In this document: piece by piece, positions 7,792 to 15,295 of the stretch
How positions within the stretch are numbered: the stretch's first letter is position 1
Layout: each line of letters opens with the position of its first letter
The notes under the pieces: model-generated
What the model was told of the DNA's origin: nothing
Seen by the model: the letters and a program-made list of their open reading frames with translations, nothing else
Databases searched by the model: none
Position numbers and translations under genes: made by a program
Source of the DNA: an uncultured Lactobacillus sp.
Lineage (GTDB): Bacteria; Bacillota; Bacilli; Lactobacillales; Lactobacillaceae
Direction of reading: 5' to 3'
NCBI GenBank assembly: GCA_946477855.1
Contig: CAMKZU010000015.1
Span: 1 to 42,526 of the forward strand
DNA: 42,526 nucleotides

Positions 7792-8600
7792 TGGTCATGT
7801 TTAACCATTTATTTGGCAAACTTCTTGAAAAAAAAGCCAAATATGTTCATCTTCTAGTTGTCCTGCAATTTATTAGTTCTCTGGCATCAGCTTTTTTTAC
7901 TTATTTTAGTTTTTATTCTGGCAGGTTTCACTTAAATTTGAACAATAACCTTGAATTTTTTCCAGGATGGATGGCTCTATTTGCTTCTTTTACTTTCTTG
8001 TTTGGACCTATTTTATATATTTTAACTGTCGTTCAGAATGAACGCTTAAATAGAAGTAAGACATGGCGCCTAGCACCAATCAGCGATGGCACGTTTTATA
8101 TTGATAATATCTTAAGTTCATTTGTTTCTCTAATCTATTTTGTCTTTTTAGATTTTATCATTGCGCTTGGATTATTCTTTGTATCTATTTTTACCTATCC
8201 CAAATTTGGCAAAAATTTGCGGTTTGAACTCAATTTAGATACTGACACATTTCTTACTTTTATTTGTATTATACTGTTGGTAATTCTAACTGCTCTTTTT
8301 ATTTATTTTTTGGTTAGTTTCCTTAACTTTTCCAGTCAGGCAATTTTAAGTTTTTTACCACAAGCGTCAAGTCATATTTTAATTTCTTTTATTCGTATAT
8401 TCATCATTATCATATTAATGGGACTGATTGTTAAGCTATATAGAGTATTGATAAACTCTTTTGTAAATCTTTTTTTACTAAAAGCTACTGATCTTGCGGG
8501 ATTAGAATATGTTGTAGGTATGATGTTTGTTGCTAATTTAATAATGCTTTGCATCAACGTCTTTTTAATCAATCATTTCTTTGAAGCAGAAGAGAAGTAA
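7791..8600 (+). CDS. ABC transporter permease, SxTWRL paralogue 1
   Basis: A 269-residue membrane protein with about six helices (near residues 18-40, 60-80, 110-135, 155-180, 195-215 and 240-263). Between helices 2 and 3 it carries SKTWRLAPISD at residues 89-99, a block found in all four permeases of this array, and it ends INHFFEAEEK, again shared. Translation is coupled to the ATPase by a one-base overlap; a second ATG two codons later is also possible. It is presumably the membrane partner of the 7087 ATPase. The family resembles permeases of YtrA-regulated exporters, but the substrate is unknown. Confidence 0.75.
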   Translation: MVMFNHLFGKLLEKKAKYVHLLVVLQFISSLASAFFTYFSFYSGRFHLNLNNNLEFFPGWMALFASFTFLFGPILYILTVVQNERLNRSKTWRLAPISDGTFYIDNILSSFVSLIYFVFLDFIIALGLFFVSIFTYPKFGKNLRFELNLDTDTFLTFICIILLVILTALFIYFLVSFLNFSSQAILSFLPQASSHILISFIRIFIIIILMGLIVKLYRVLINSFVNLFLLKATDLAGLEYVVGMMFVANLIMLCINVFLINHFFEAEEK

Positions 8601-8645
8601 ATCCTAATATTTTTTACAATATTTTCGTAGTAGGGAGGAAAGAGT

Positions 8646-9473
8646 ATGACCTCATTTAAAAGTTTGTTTGGCAGATTCTTTGTAGAAAAAGCAAAAAATG
8701 TTTATTCATTTTTAATAATTCAAACAGTTGGTGCTCTTGCATTTTCTGTTTTTGGTCTGCTAATTGGGACAGGTAAGATAAGTGAATTTTTAAATTCTTA
8801 TACTGAGCTTTTACCTGACTGGTTAATGGGCTTTTGTCTATTAGGTGTCTTTTTTGTCATTTTCTTTTTTATTTATATTATTGTTAAAAATGAAAAGATT
8901 AACCATAGCCAAACATGGCGTTTAACTGCAATTAGTGACGAAAAATTTTACATCGCTAACAGCTTAAGCACATTTGCAACGTTTGTTTATTTCATTATTC
9001 TTAACATCATTGTTGCTGGCATCTTGCTAATTGCTTCATTTTTCATGGACAAGGCTTTTCGTAGTTCTTGCGAAAGAATGTTTAAGCAATTTAGACCAAA
9101 TTTTGAACTGAATACAATTCGTTTTATTTTTGATATCACGCTCCTCATACTTTTATGTTGCTTTTTCATTTCGTTATTGATCAGCTTTTTAAATTTTTCC
9201 AGTAAAGCCATCATGGATTATCTTCCCATAGCTTCAAGTGGGTTAATTGTCAAAATATTACATATTTTTATTGTTATCATAATAGCCTGGTTTTTTACCA
9301 AAGTAGAAAAAATTTTTGTCGATCAAGTTTTAGGCAGTCTTTTGAATTTTTTAAACTTAAATCCAGCTTATAACAACTCTTTACCATATGTTAATGTAAT
9401 TGTTGTAGTTGTTAATTTAATAGTGTTCGTCATTAATATCTTTTTATTTAAGCATTTCTTTGAAGCAAAGTAA
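8646..9473 (+). CDS. ABC transporter permease, SxTWRL paralogue 2
   Basis: A 275-residue paralogue of the preceding gene with about six helices, the block SQTWRLTAISD at residues 88-98, a long hydrophilic insert around 135-155 and the C-terminus FKHFFEAK. A strong GGGAGGAAAG ribosome site precedes the ATG. The 45 bases between it and the previous gene contain no clear promoter or terminator, so it is likely part of the same transcript. It has no ATPase of its own and probably shares that of 7087. Confidence 0.75.
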   Translation: MTSFKSLFGRFFVEKAKNVYSFLIIQTVGALAFSVFGLLIGTGKISEFLNSYTELLPDWLMGFCLLGVFFVIFFFIYIIVKNEKINHSQTWRLTAISDEKFYIANSLSTFATFVYFIILNIIVAGILLIASFFMDKAFRSSCERMFKQFRPNFELNTIRFIFDITLLILLCCFFISLLISFLNFSSKAIMDYLPIASSGLIVKILHIFIVIIIAWFFTKVEKIFVDQVLGSLLNFLNLNPAYNNSLPYVNVIVVVVNLIVFVINIFLFKHFFEAK

Positions 9474-9542
9474 AAAATAGAGGCATGGTACCAATTTTAT
9501 ATGAGTGACAATTTGTCATCGAGCAAAAATAAGGAGTTCAAA

Positions 9543-10382
9543 ATGACAGAATTTAGCAGGTTATTTAATCGACTATTTAAAATTAAAACAAAAAAATTAC
9601 ACGTATTACTTTTTTTCCAGATAATTGCAGCTCTTGCATGTGCCTTTTTTACATATTATGAAGTAATCAATTGGCATATCCGCAAAAATCCCCAAAACAA
9701 TGTCGGAATTTTACCGGAATGGGCATTATATTTTGTCTTCTTGGCCTTTTTTGTTATTTTTTTTGTTTATTTTATTACGCCGTTACAAAGCGAGAAATTT
9801 AATCGCAGTCAAACTTGGCACTTAGCTGCAATAAGCGATGGGCAATTTTATCTTGTTAATGTATTAAGCACGTTCGTATCTTTTATTTACTTTATTGTAC
9901 TCGAATTCGTCACAGTAATGATATTACTGTTTTCATCGTATCTGACCGACAAGCCTGTTGTATACTTTTTCCGCGATTTATTAAAAAGCATTCTACGCAA
10001 TCTTGACATTAATGTATTCTGGATAATACTTGGTACGATCGTTTTAGCTATTTTAAGTTGTTTCTTTTTATATTTTGTTATCAGTTTCTTTAATTTTGCC
10101 AGCCGCGCAATACTAGATTTTGTCCCTGCAAACATTAATGGCGCAGTTGTGAAAGTATTACACATAGTCATAATCTTCGGATTAATCTGGTTTTTCTTTA
10201 AAATCCAAAATATCTTTGTTTACCAAGTTCTTTTATCAGTGATTCATCCGACTAATTATGGACTTAATTTTTCTAGTAGTTTACCTTTTGCAATTTTGGC
10301 AAACGCAATTAGCGATCTTATTTTATTGAGCAGCAATATTTTCCTCATCAATCATTTTTATGAAGCAACTGAACATAAATAG
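9543..10382 (+). CDS. ABC transporter permease, SxTWRL paralogue 3
   Basis: A 279-residue paralogue with about six helices, the block SQTWHLAAISD at residues 89-99 and a C-terminus INHFYEATEHK. The ATG at 9543 is preferred over one 14 codons earlier (9501): an AAGGAG box lies 6 bases before 9543, and this start gives MTEFSRLFNRLF, which aligns with the other three paralogues. It is the third permease in a row served by one ATPase gene. The 141 bases after it hold only the promoter and operator of the next module. Confidence 0.75.
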   Translation: MTEFSRLFNRLFKIKTKKLHVLLFFQIIAALACAFFTYYEVINWHIRKNPQNNVGILPEWALYFVFLAFFVIFFVYFITPLQSEKFNRSQTWHLAAISDGQFYLVNVLSTFVSFIYFIVLEFVTVMILLFSSYLTDKPVVYFFRDLLKSILRNLDINVFWIILGTIVLAILSCFFLYFVISFFNFASRAILDFVPANINGAVVKVLHIVIIFGLIWFFFKIQNIFVYQVLLSVIHPTNYGLNFSSSLPFAILANAISDLILLSSNIFLINHFYEATEHK

Positions 10383-10453
10383 GGTTTACTATTAAGAAGT
10401 ATAAACTTGCCAACTATTTGCAAAAAGTAGTTTAACTACAAATGTTAAAAGGT

Positions 10454-10482
10454 TTGCGGAAAAAATCAATCTAGTTTATGAT
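10454..10482 (+). promoter_or_regulatory. Putative promoter of the second GntR-ABC module
   Basis: TTGCGG at 10454-10459 and TATGAT at 10477-10482 are 17 bases apart. The operator-like AGTGTATTA starts on the next base. Confidence 0.5.
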
Positions 10483-10506
10483 AGTGTATTATAGGTGTAT
10501 TACGGC
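10483..10506 (+). promoter_or_regulatory. Candidate GntR operator, site 3
   Basis: AGTGTATTA, TAGGTG, TATTACGGC. The left half is identical to sites 1 and 2. The right half is degenerate (GTATTA against TATTAC matches 5 of 6 as an inverted repeat), and the site also reads as a direct repeat of GTGTATTA. It adjoins the -10 box of the second GntR gene. Confidence 0.5.
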
Positions 10507-10523
10507 CAAAGGATGGTGGACTT

Positions 10524-10889
10524 GTGGAATTTAAAGATAACATTCCCATTTACTTACAAATTAAGCAATACCTATATCGACAAATAATTACCGGCAAATT
10601 GAAGCCAGGTAAAAAAATCCCTTCTGTACGTGAACTAGCAGTGCAACTCACTGTAAACGTCAATACGGTACAACGTGCCTTACAACAAATGAACTTTGAA
10701 GGAATTTTGTATACCAAGAGGGGAGAAGGTAATTTTGTCACTGAAGATACTACTTTACTTGAAAAAACGAAAAGGGAATTAATTGACGCTGAACTAGACA
10801 AATTTGTTCAGAGCATGAACTCTTTAGGGGTTTCTGATGAACAAATTCTCAAATCTTTAACTGAATATCTTAAAGAGGAGCGTAAATAA
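10524..10889 (+). CDS. GntR-family repressor, YtrA subfamily (second copy)
   Basis: A 121-residue protein starting at GTG, with an AAAGGATGGTGG ribosome site upstream. The winged helix-turn-helix spans about residues 8-73 (PIYLQIKQYL, PSVRELAVQLTVNVNT, GEGNFVT) and is closely similar to that of the 6722 gene, clearly the product of a duplication. The recognition helices (LTVNVNT) are identical in the two copies, so both could bind the same operators. Its last base is shared with the first base of the ATPase gene (TAATG). Confidence 0.88.
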   Translation: MEFKDNIPIYLQIKQYLYRQIITGKLKPGKKIPSVRELAVQLTVNVNTVQRALQQMNFEGILYTKRGEGNFVTEDTTLLEKTKRELIDAELDKFVQSMNSLGVSDEQILKSLTEYLKEERK

Positions 10890-11596
10890 TGGGTAATCCC
10901 TTAGAAATAACAGACTTAGTTTACAAAAAGAACCAGAAAAAAATTATTACTGACTTAAATTTAACCCTTAAACCAGGAAAAATTGTTGCTCTTTTAGGTG
11001 AAAACGGAGCGGGCAAAACTACTTTAATGCGAATAATTAGTGGCGTAGCTAAAAACTATCGAGGCACTGTTAAAGTTGCAAGTTTTGCCAAAGAAGCTGA
11101 CAGAAAGGCACATCTTTCTTTTACTGATGGCCTGACAGGATTTGCTAATTCAACTAAAATCAATGATATCGTCAAATTTTACCAAATTTTATACCATGAT
11201 TTTAGTCTAAAGCAATTTGAGCAGTTAAGAAAATTCATGAATTTAGATTCTGACATGCGCTTATCTGAAATGTCTAAAGGAATGAAAGAAAAGCTGGTAA
11301 TTGCTTTAACTTTTTCCAGAAAAACAGATTTATATCTTTTGGATGAACCCTTTTCCGGCATTGATGCTATGGCTCGCAAAAAAATTATTAAATCGATAAT
11401 TTTATGGAAGCAAGAAAAATCCACTATTTTAGTTTCAGATCATTTCGTAAATGAAATCGCTGCGGTTTTGGATGAAGTTGTTATTATTAAAAATAAAACT
11501 GTTTGTATGCATAAGTCGACTGAAGCAATTAGAGCTGATAATCAAAGTGTAGAGGAATTTTATGAGAGTTTTTATCAAAGAGAAGAGGATGAATAA
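10889..11596 (+). CDS. ABC transporter ATP-binding protein, YtrB-like (second copy)
   Basis: A 235-residue ABC ATPase aligned without gaps with the 7087 copy over nearly its whole length: Walker A GENGAGKTT at 37-45, signature MSKGMKEKL at 128-136, Walker B LYLLDEP at 148-154, His185. It shares the odd Q-loop region LSFTDGLTGF. One-base overlaps at both ends tie it to the GntR gene and the permease. It most likely pairs with the permease at 11596, though cross-pairing with the three earlier permeases is possible because the ATPases are so alike. Confidence 0.88.
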   Translation: MGNPLEITDLVYKKNQKKIITDLNLTLKPGKIVALLGENGAGKTTLMRIISGVAKNYRGTVKVASFAKEADRKAHLSFTDGLTGFANSTKINDIVKFYQILYHDFSLKQFEQLRKFMNLDSDMRLSEMSKGMKEKLVIALTFSRKTDLYLLDEPFSGIDAMARKKIIKSIILWKQEKSTILVSDHFVNEIAAVLDEVVIIKNKTVCMHKSTEAIRADNQSVEEFYESFYQREEDE

Positions 11597-12435
11597 TGGC
11601 TATTTTTAATCGCTATTTTACGGTGCTTTTCAGATTAAAAACCAAATGGATTTCTATTCTGTTAATTATCCAGACCGTAGCTTCATTTGCGATGTCTTTT
11701 TTCAATTTTAATAACGGCCATGTATACATTAATAGAACTATTTTTTCTAATTTCTTTACCTTATGGCTGACTATTTTTGTGGTATCAGCGTGGCTTTTTA
11801 CCGGGATATTTTATTTAACCACCTGTTTTCAAAATGAACGTGTCAGTAAAAGTCAGACTTGGCGTTTAGTACCAATTGATGATAAAAAGCTGTATTTCGA
11901 TAATATTTTAAGTTCGTTTGGTGCATTGCTTTTCTTTGTGATACTCGAAATAATTTGCACATTAATTTTAGGCGTTGTTACTTTTACTTTTGATAGTCAG
12001 TTTCATACTGTCATAATCGAAATGTTTACTGATATTGGAAGGCATTTGCAACAAGTTGATCTAGAAATTATGTTTAACTTCTTTGGTGCAATTATGATGG
12101 CTATTCTTTGCGCATTTTTTGGTTACTTCATTATCAGTTTTTTAAACTACTCCAGTCGCGCACTTTTGGATTTTCTTCCCCAAGCACTCAGCAAAGCTTA
12201 CTTTCGGGTAATTACAGTTTTTGTAATTATTTTAATTGCTTGGCTTGCAATCAAAGCAAATGACATTGGCCTACAAATAATTTCTTTCCCGTTTAGATTT
12301 ATGATGGGGGAAACCACAGGAACAAATGACGATTTAGCTTTGGCACTGATTTTAATGCTCGTAATCAATCTATTCTTTTGGCTCTTGGATACAATCCTCT
12401 TCAGTAAATTTTTTGAAGCAAGAGAGGGAAAATAG
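11596..12435 (+). CDS. ABC transporter permease, SxTWRL paralogue 4
   Basis: A 279-residue membrane protein with about six helices and the shared block SQTWRLVPIDD at residues 86-96, C-terminus FSKFFEAREGK. It is the only permease of the second module. The gene is coupled to the ATPase by a one-base overlap (TAATG). No terminator is evident in the 48 bases before the IS remnant, so the insertion may have displaced one. Confidence 0.75.
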   Translation: MAIFNRYFTVLFRLKTKWISILLIIQTVASFAMSFFNFNNGHVYINRTIFSNFFTLWLTIFVVSAWLFTGIFYLTTCFQNERVSKSQTWRLVPIDDKKLYFDNILSSFGALLFFVILEIICTLILGVVTFTFDSQFHTVIIEMFTDIGRHLQQVDLEIMFNFFGAIMMAILCAFFGYFIISFLNYSSRALLDFLPQALSKAYFRVITVFVIILIAWLAIKANDIGLQIISFPFRFMMGETTGTNDDLALALILMLVINLFFWLLDTILFSKFFEAREGK

Positions 12436-12483
12436 TAATTATTGAATTAAAATATTTTTAGAAGAAAACCTTAATTAAAATAA

Positions 12484-13031
12484 TGAAGTACAAATAAAAA
12501 GTTAAACATTTTAATATTACACAAGGCCCAATACACGGTTCCGATAGTTAATCGGAATCGTGTATTTTAGTTTGTTTGATCTTCTAATGCGATTCAACAA
12601 GTAAACGTAATCATGCAGTATTTCACGCATTTCTGCTAGTGAACTAATCTTAATGCAGTTAAGCTTCTCCCATTTCATTAGGTTGAAGATTGTTTCTCTC
12701 ATTGCCTTATCGTGGCAATTACCCTTGCGCTACATGCTTTGCTTAATCTTCATCTTTCTTAGTTTGGACTGATAGCCTTAATGGCGGTATTAAAAGCCCT
12801 GGTCTGAATGCAAATAGTCTGAGCTTTCTTTTTTAGGCAGCTTGTGCTTAAACTCTGTCCAGCTCCTGATAGCCGTGTAATCAATGCCATATTCTTTGCC
12901 TAAGCCAGCCAATGAATTTTGGTGTGCTAGATACTTACAAACAAATTCAATTTTCAAAGCAATCGAATATTTAGTCATAAAAAAATGCTCCTAATAGTCA
13001 GATTATTGTCTAACTATTATGGAGTACTTCA
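12484..13031 (-). mobile_element. Decayed, internally deleted IS3-family (IS150-like) insertion sequence
   Basis: Both ends can still be read as inverted repeats of about 26 bases: 12484-12509 (starting TGAAGTAC) and 13006-13031 (ending GTACTTCA) match at 18 of 26 positions as inverted copies. Between them is a broken transposase frame on the minus strand. At 548 bases the element is far shorter than an intact IS3-family element of about 1.2-1.5 kb. No convincing target-site duplication was seen next to the repeats. Confidence 0.75.
12517..12978 (-). pseudogene. IS3-family transposase remnant: OrfA start fused to OrfB end, three nonsense codons
   Basis: Read on the minus strand from the ATG at 12978, one frame starts MTKYSIALKIEFV with the OrfA helix-turn-helix (LAGLGKEYGIDYTAIRSW), then jumps to the OrfB catalytic-domain sequence YLHSDQGF, showing an in-frame internal deletion. 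The frame then meets TAA, TAA and TAG where YRH, GYQSKLRKMKIKQSM and RKGNCHDKAM are still readable, and continues through NLMKWEKLNCIKISSLAEMR to the normal OrfB C-terminus. The two short open stretches (12790-12978 and 12517-12702) are therefore pieces of one dead gene, not two genes. Confidence 0.8.
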
Positions 13032-13158
13032 CAATTAATCTAAGTTTTTTATGTTTAAAATATTTTAAAGAAGAAAACAAAATTACGGAATTTGTTATAC
13101 GATTAAAAGGTTTCATTTAAAAATTTTATCTTAAAGTAAATGTATAACAAAGGCATGC

Positions 13159-13170
13159 ACTTGTACAAGT
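13159..13170 (+). promoter_or_regulatory. Perfect palindrome ACTTGTACAAGT, candidate activator site
   Basis: A 12-base perfect palindrome about 40 bases upstream of the -10 box and just upstream of the cre-like site. This is where MtlR-type activators usually bind, so it is a candidate target for the regulator encoded at 13241; this is inference. Confidence 0.4.
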
Positions 13171-13176
13171 TTAGAA

Positions 13177-13191
13177 ACGAAAGCGCATACA
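13177..13191 (+). promoter_or_regulatory. Catabolite-responsive element (cre-like, CcpA site)
   Basis: ACGAAAGCGCATACA fits the consensus WTGNAANCGNWNNCW at all fixed positions except one (C for T at position 2). It overlaps the -35 region of the operon promoter, where CcpA binding would repress. A cre is expected for an operon of secondary carbon sources. Confidence 0.6.
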
Positions 13192-13240
13192 AAAAATTAA
13201 ATTAGCAGATTATAATTAGATTTGAAAGGGGGATTTGAAA

Positions 13241-15295
13241 ATGAATGAGCGTATTCAAAAAATAATTTCCCTTTTGCTAAAAGAACCTAATATAACAATA
13301 TCGGAGATGATGCAAAAGTTATCGCTTAGCAGAAGACAAATTAATTATGCTGTTAAATTAATAAATAATACTTTGAGGGCAAAACATTTTCCAGAAATAA
13401 CTAGACATAAAAATGGAACTTTCGAATATGATACTTCCATTAGACTGCTAATTCAGGCAGGTAAGGAAGATCAGTTTGGTGAATTATCAGATCATGATCG
13501 TAAAGTTTTAATCATTGCTTACTTAATTTTAAAAACAAGTTATGTTTCTTTGAACCATCTGACATCTTTTCTCAAATATTCGAAGACCACAGTTATTAGT
13601 GATATTAAGGAAGCGCAAAAATTTGTTAAGAGAAATAATTTAGAAATTATTTATAATCGGGTTGAAGGATATTCTCTAAAAGGGGAAAAAGATGATATTT
13701 ATAAATTAGCAACTAAATTATTTTTAAATAATCCAAATCTAATTACAAGTGATCTAATTATATCCATCACAAAAAATAGAACAATCGCAAAAAAAGCGAC
13801 TGTTCTAATACTAGATATTGAAGAAAAATTCAAAGCTACTTTTTCGGACATATATTTTAAAGCTTTGAATAATTTGTTTCAAACAATCTTGTATAGAAGT
13901 CAAAATTCCAATTGTAAATCTAACTGTCCTTCAGATCCTTTTATCACCGAAACAAATGAATATAAATTTTTAAAAACCTATTCGGGTTTAGAAAATTTGG
14001 ATAATGTAGATTTGAAATGGTTAGTTTTAGAAATTTTAGCTTCTAACGTATATGATAAAACAAATTTACAATACGGATCAGATGAAGTAAAAATTTTACA
14101 TTTTATTCATCAAATAGTAGAGGGTTTTAAACAAAAAACGTTAGTTCAGATTGATGATCAAAAGCAGTTTGAAAAAAGATTAATGAATCATTTAAGACCT
14201 GCTTGCTATCGTGTTAAGTACGAATTGCCAAATATCGAAAAGTTAGAGTTGAATAATAGCGAAAACCACCAAATTTTATTTCAAATAATAAAAAATTTAA
14301 TTAGGTCTCTTGAAGACTGGATTGGCAAGACTTTTCCTAAAGGAGAAGTGCAATTATTAACGTATTATTTTGGTTACTTACTTGCTAGTACTCCTGAAAA
14401 TCGTGATATCAACAAACCGATCTATAAAGCTATTGTAGTTTGTTCAAACGGTATAATTATGTCAAACATTTTGATAAAAATTTTAAAAGAAATTTTACCA
14501 GAACTAAATTTCATCTGTACTATGTCAATTAGAGAATTCAACAGTTCAAAAGAAAGATTTGACATTGTTTTTACTACATTGCCATTAAATACCAACAAAA
14601 TACAGTTCGTTGTTAAGCCAAATATGAACTATTCAGAAAAAATTGGTTTACGGTATAGAGTTTTAAACCAGCTAAAGATAGAAAAAACAGATAAAGAAAT
14701 AAATAAACTTCTCGAGCTTATTTCAAGGTATGCCAATTTAACCGATAACCAAGTACTAAAAGCTGACATAAATCGAATGCTTTTAAAACAAAACTTCGAT
14801 AATTCAGATGATAAAAAATCTCATAATTTACTTTCTTATCTTCACCCTAACTATATCGTTTTAAATAAATATACAAATATCGAATGGAAAGTTGCCTTGC
14901 ATGAAGCAATTAAGCCTTTATTGAAAGACAAAAAAATTGAAAAGCGATATGAATTTGAATTACAAAGACAGATTAATAATCCAGATAATTATAGTTTTTT
15001 GGGAACTAGTATCTCTATTCCTCATTCCTTACCTAAAACTGGAATTTTGGGTAGTGGAATTGGTTTTTTAGTATCAAAAACTCCAATCGAAATGCCCTAC
15101 AACAAAACAGTCAACATTATTGCCCCGGTAGCATTTTCTCATACAGATAATAAATTAAAGGCAATTAATCAATTTACTTCTCTTGCGATGAACAAAAATA
15201 TTATTAATAAAATTTTATGCTGTAAAACGTCATTTGAAGTCTATCAAATCATCTTGAAATTTGTAGAAGAGGAGGAAAAAAATGGGGATAAATAA
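13241..15295 (+). CDS. PRD-containing transcriptional activator (BglG/MtlR type) with EIIB- and EIIA-like domains
   Basis: A 684-residue regulator. Helix-turn-helix segments lie at about residues 1-50 and 85-145, PRD-like domains at about 180-290 and 300-385, a galactitol-type EIIB-like domain with VVCSNG (Cys401) at about 396-480, and a fructose-type EIIA-like domain with IPHS (His595) at about 535-684. PRD2 keeps HLRPACYR (His317), but PRD1 lacks clear His residues at the expected places. Such proteins activate PTS operons and sense substrate through phosphorylation by HPr and EIIB. ATG 13241 is preferred over a TTG two codons earlier because AAAGGGGG is 8 bases before it. It overlaps the aldolase gene by 14 bases and likely controls this operon. 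Confidence 0.88.
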   Translation: MNERIQKIISLLLKEPNITISEMMQKLSLSRRQINYAVKLINNTLRAKHFPEITRHKNGTFEYDTSIRLLIQAGKEDQFGELSDHDRKVLIIAYLILKTSYVSLNHLTSFLKYSKTTVISDIKEAQKFVKRNNLEIIYNRVEGYSLKGEKDDIYKLATKLFLNNPNLITSDLIISITKNRTIAKKATVLILDIEEKFKATFSDIYFKALNNLFQTILYRSQNSNCKSNCPSDPFITETNEYKFLKTYSGLENLDNVDLKWLVLEILASNVYDKTNLQYGSDEVKILHFIHQIVEGFKQKTLVQIDDQKQFEKRLMNHLRPACYRVKYELPNIEKLELNNSENHQILFQIIKNLIRSLEDWIGKTFPKGEVQLLTYYFGYLLASTPENRDINKPIYKAIVVCSNGIIMSNILIKILKEILPELNFICTMSIREFNSSKERFDIVFTTLPLNTNKIQFVVKPNMNYSEKIGLRYRVLNQLKIEKTDKEINKLLELISRYANLTDNQVLKADINRMLLKQNFDNSDDKKSHNLLSYLHPNYIVLNKYTNIEWKVALHEAIKPLLKDKKIEKRYEFELQRQINNPDNYSFLGTSISIPHSLPKTGILGSGIGFLVSKTPIEMPYNKTVNIIAPVAFSHTDNKLKAINQFTSLAMNKNIINKILCCKTSFEVYQIILKFVEEEEKNGDK

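Larger units (their letters stand above)
13032..13240 (+). promoter_or_regulatory. Regulatory region of the sugar-acid operon
   Basis: After the IS remnant, about 120 bases of very AT-rich sequence show nothing clear. The proximal part contains a 12-base palindrome (13159-13170), a cre-like site (13177-13191) and a perfect -10 TATAAT at 13211-13216. The position 17 bases before the -10 has no good -35 hexamer (TACAAA), which fits a promoter that needs an activator. The AAAGGGGG ribosome site lies at 13225-13232. Confidence 0.55.

Noticed and set aside
12517-12978. Two separate small genes (61 and 62 residues)
   Set aside because: Reading through the stops in the same frame joins them into one IS3 transposase sequence.
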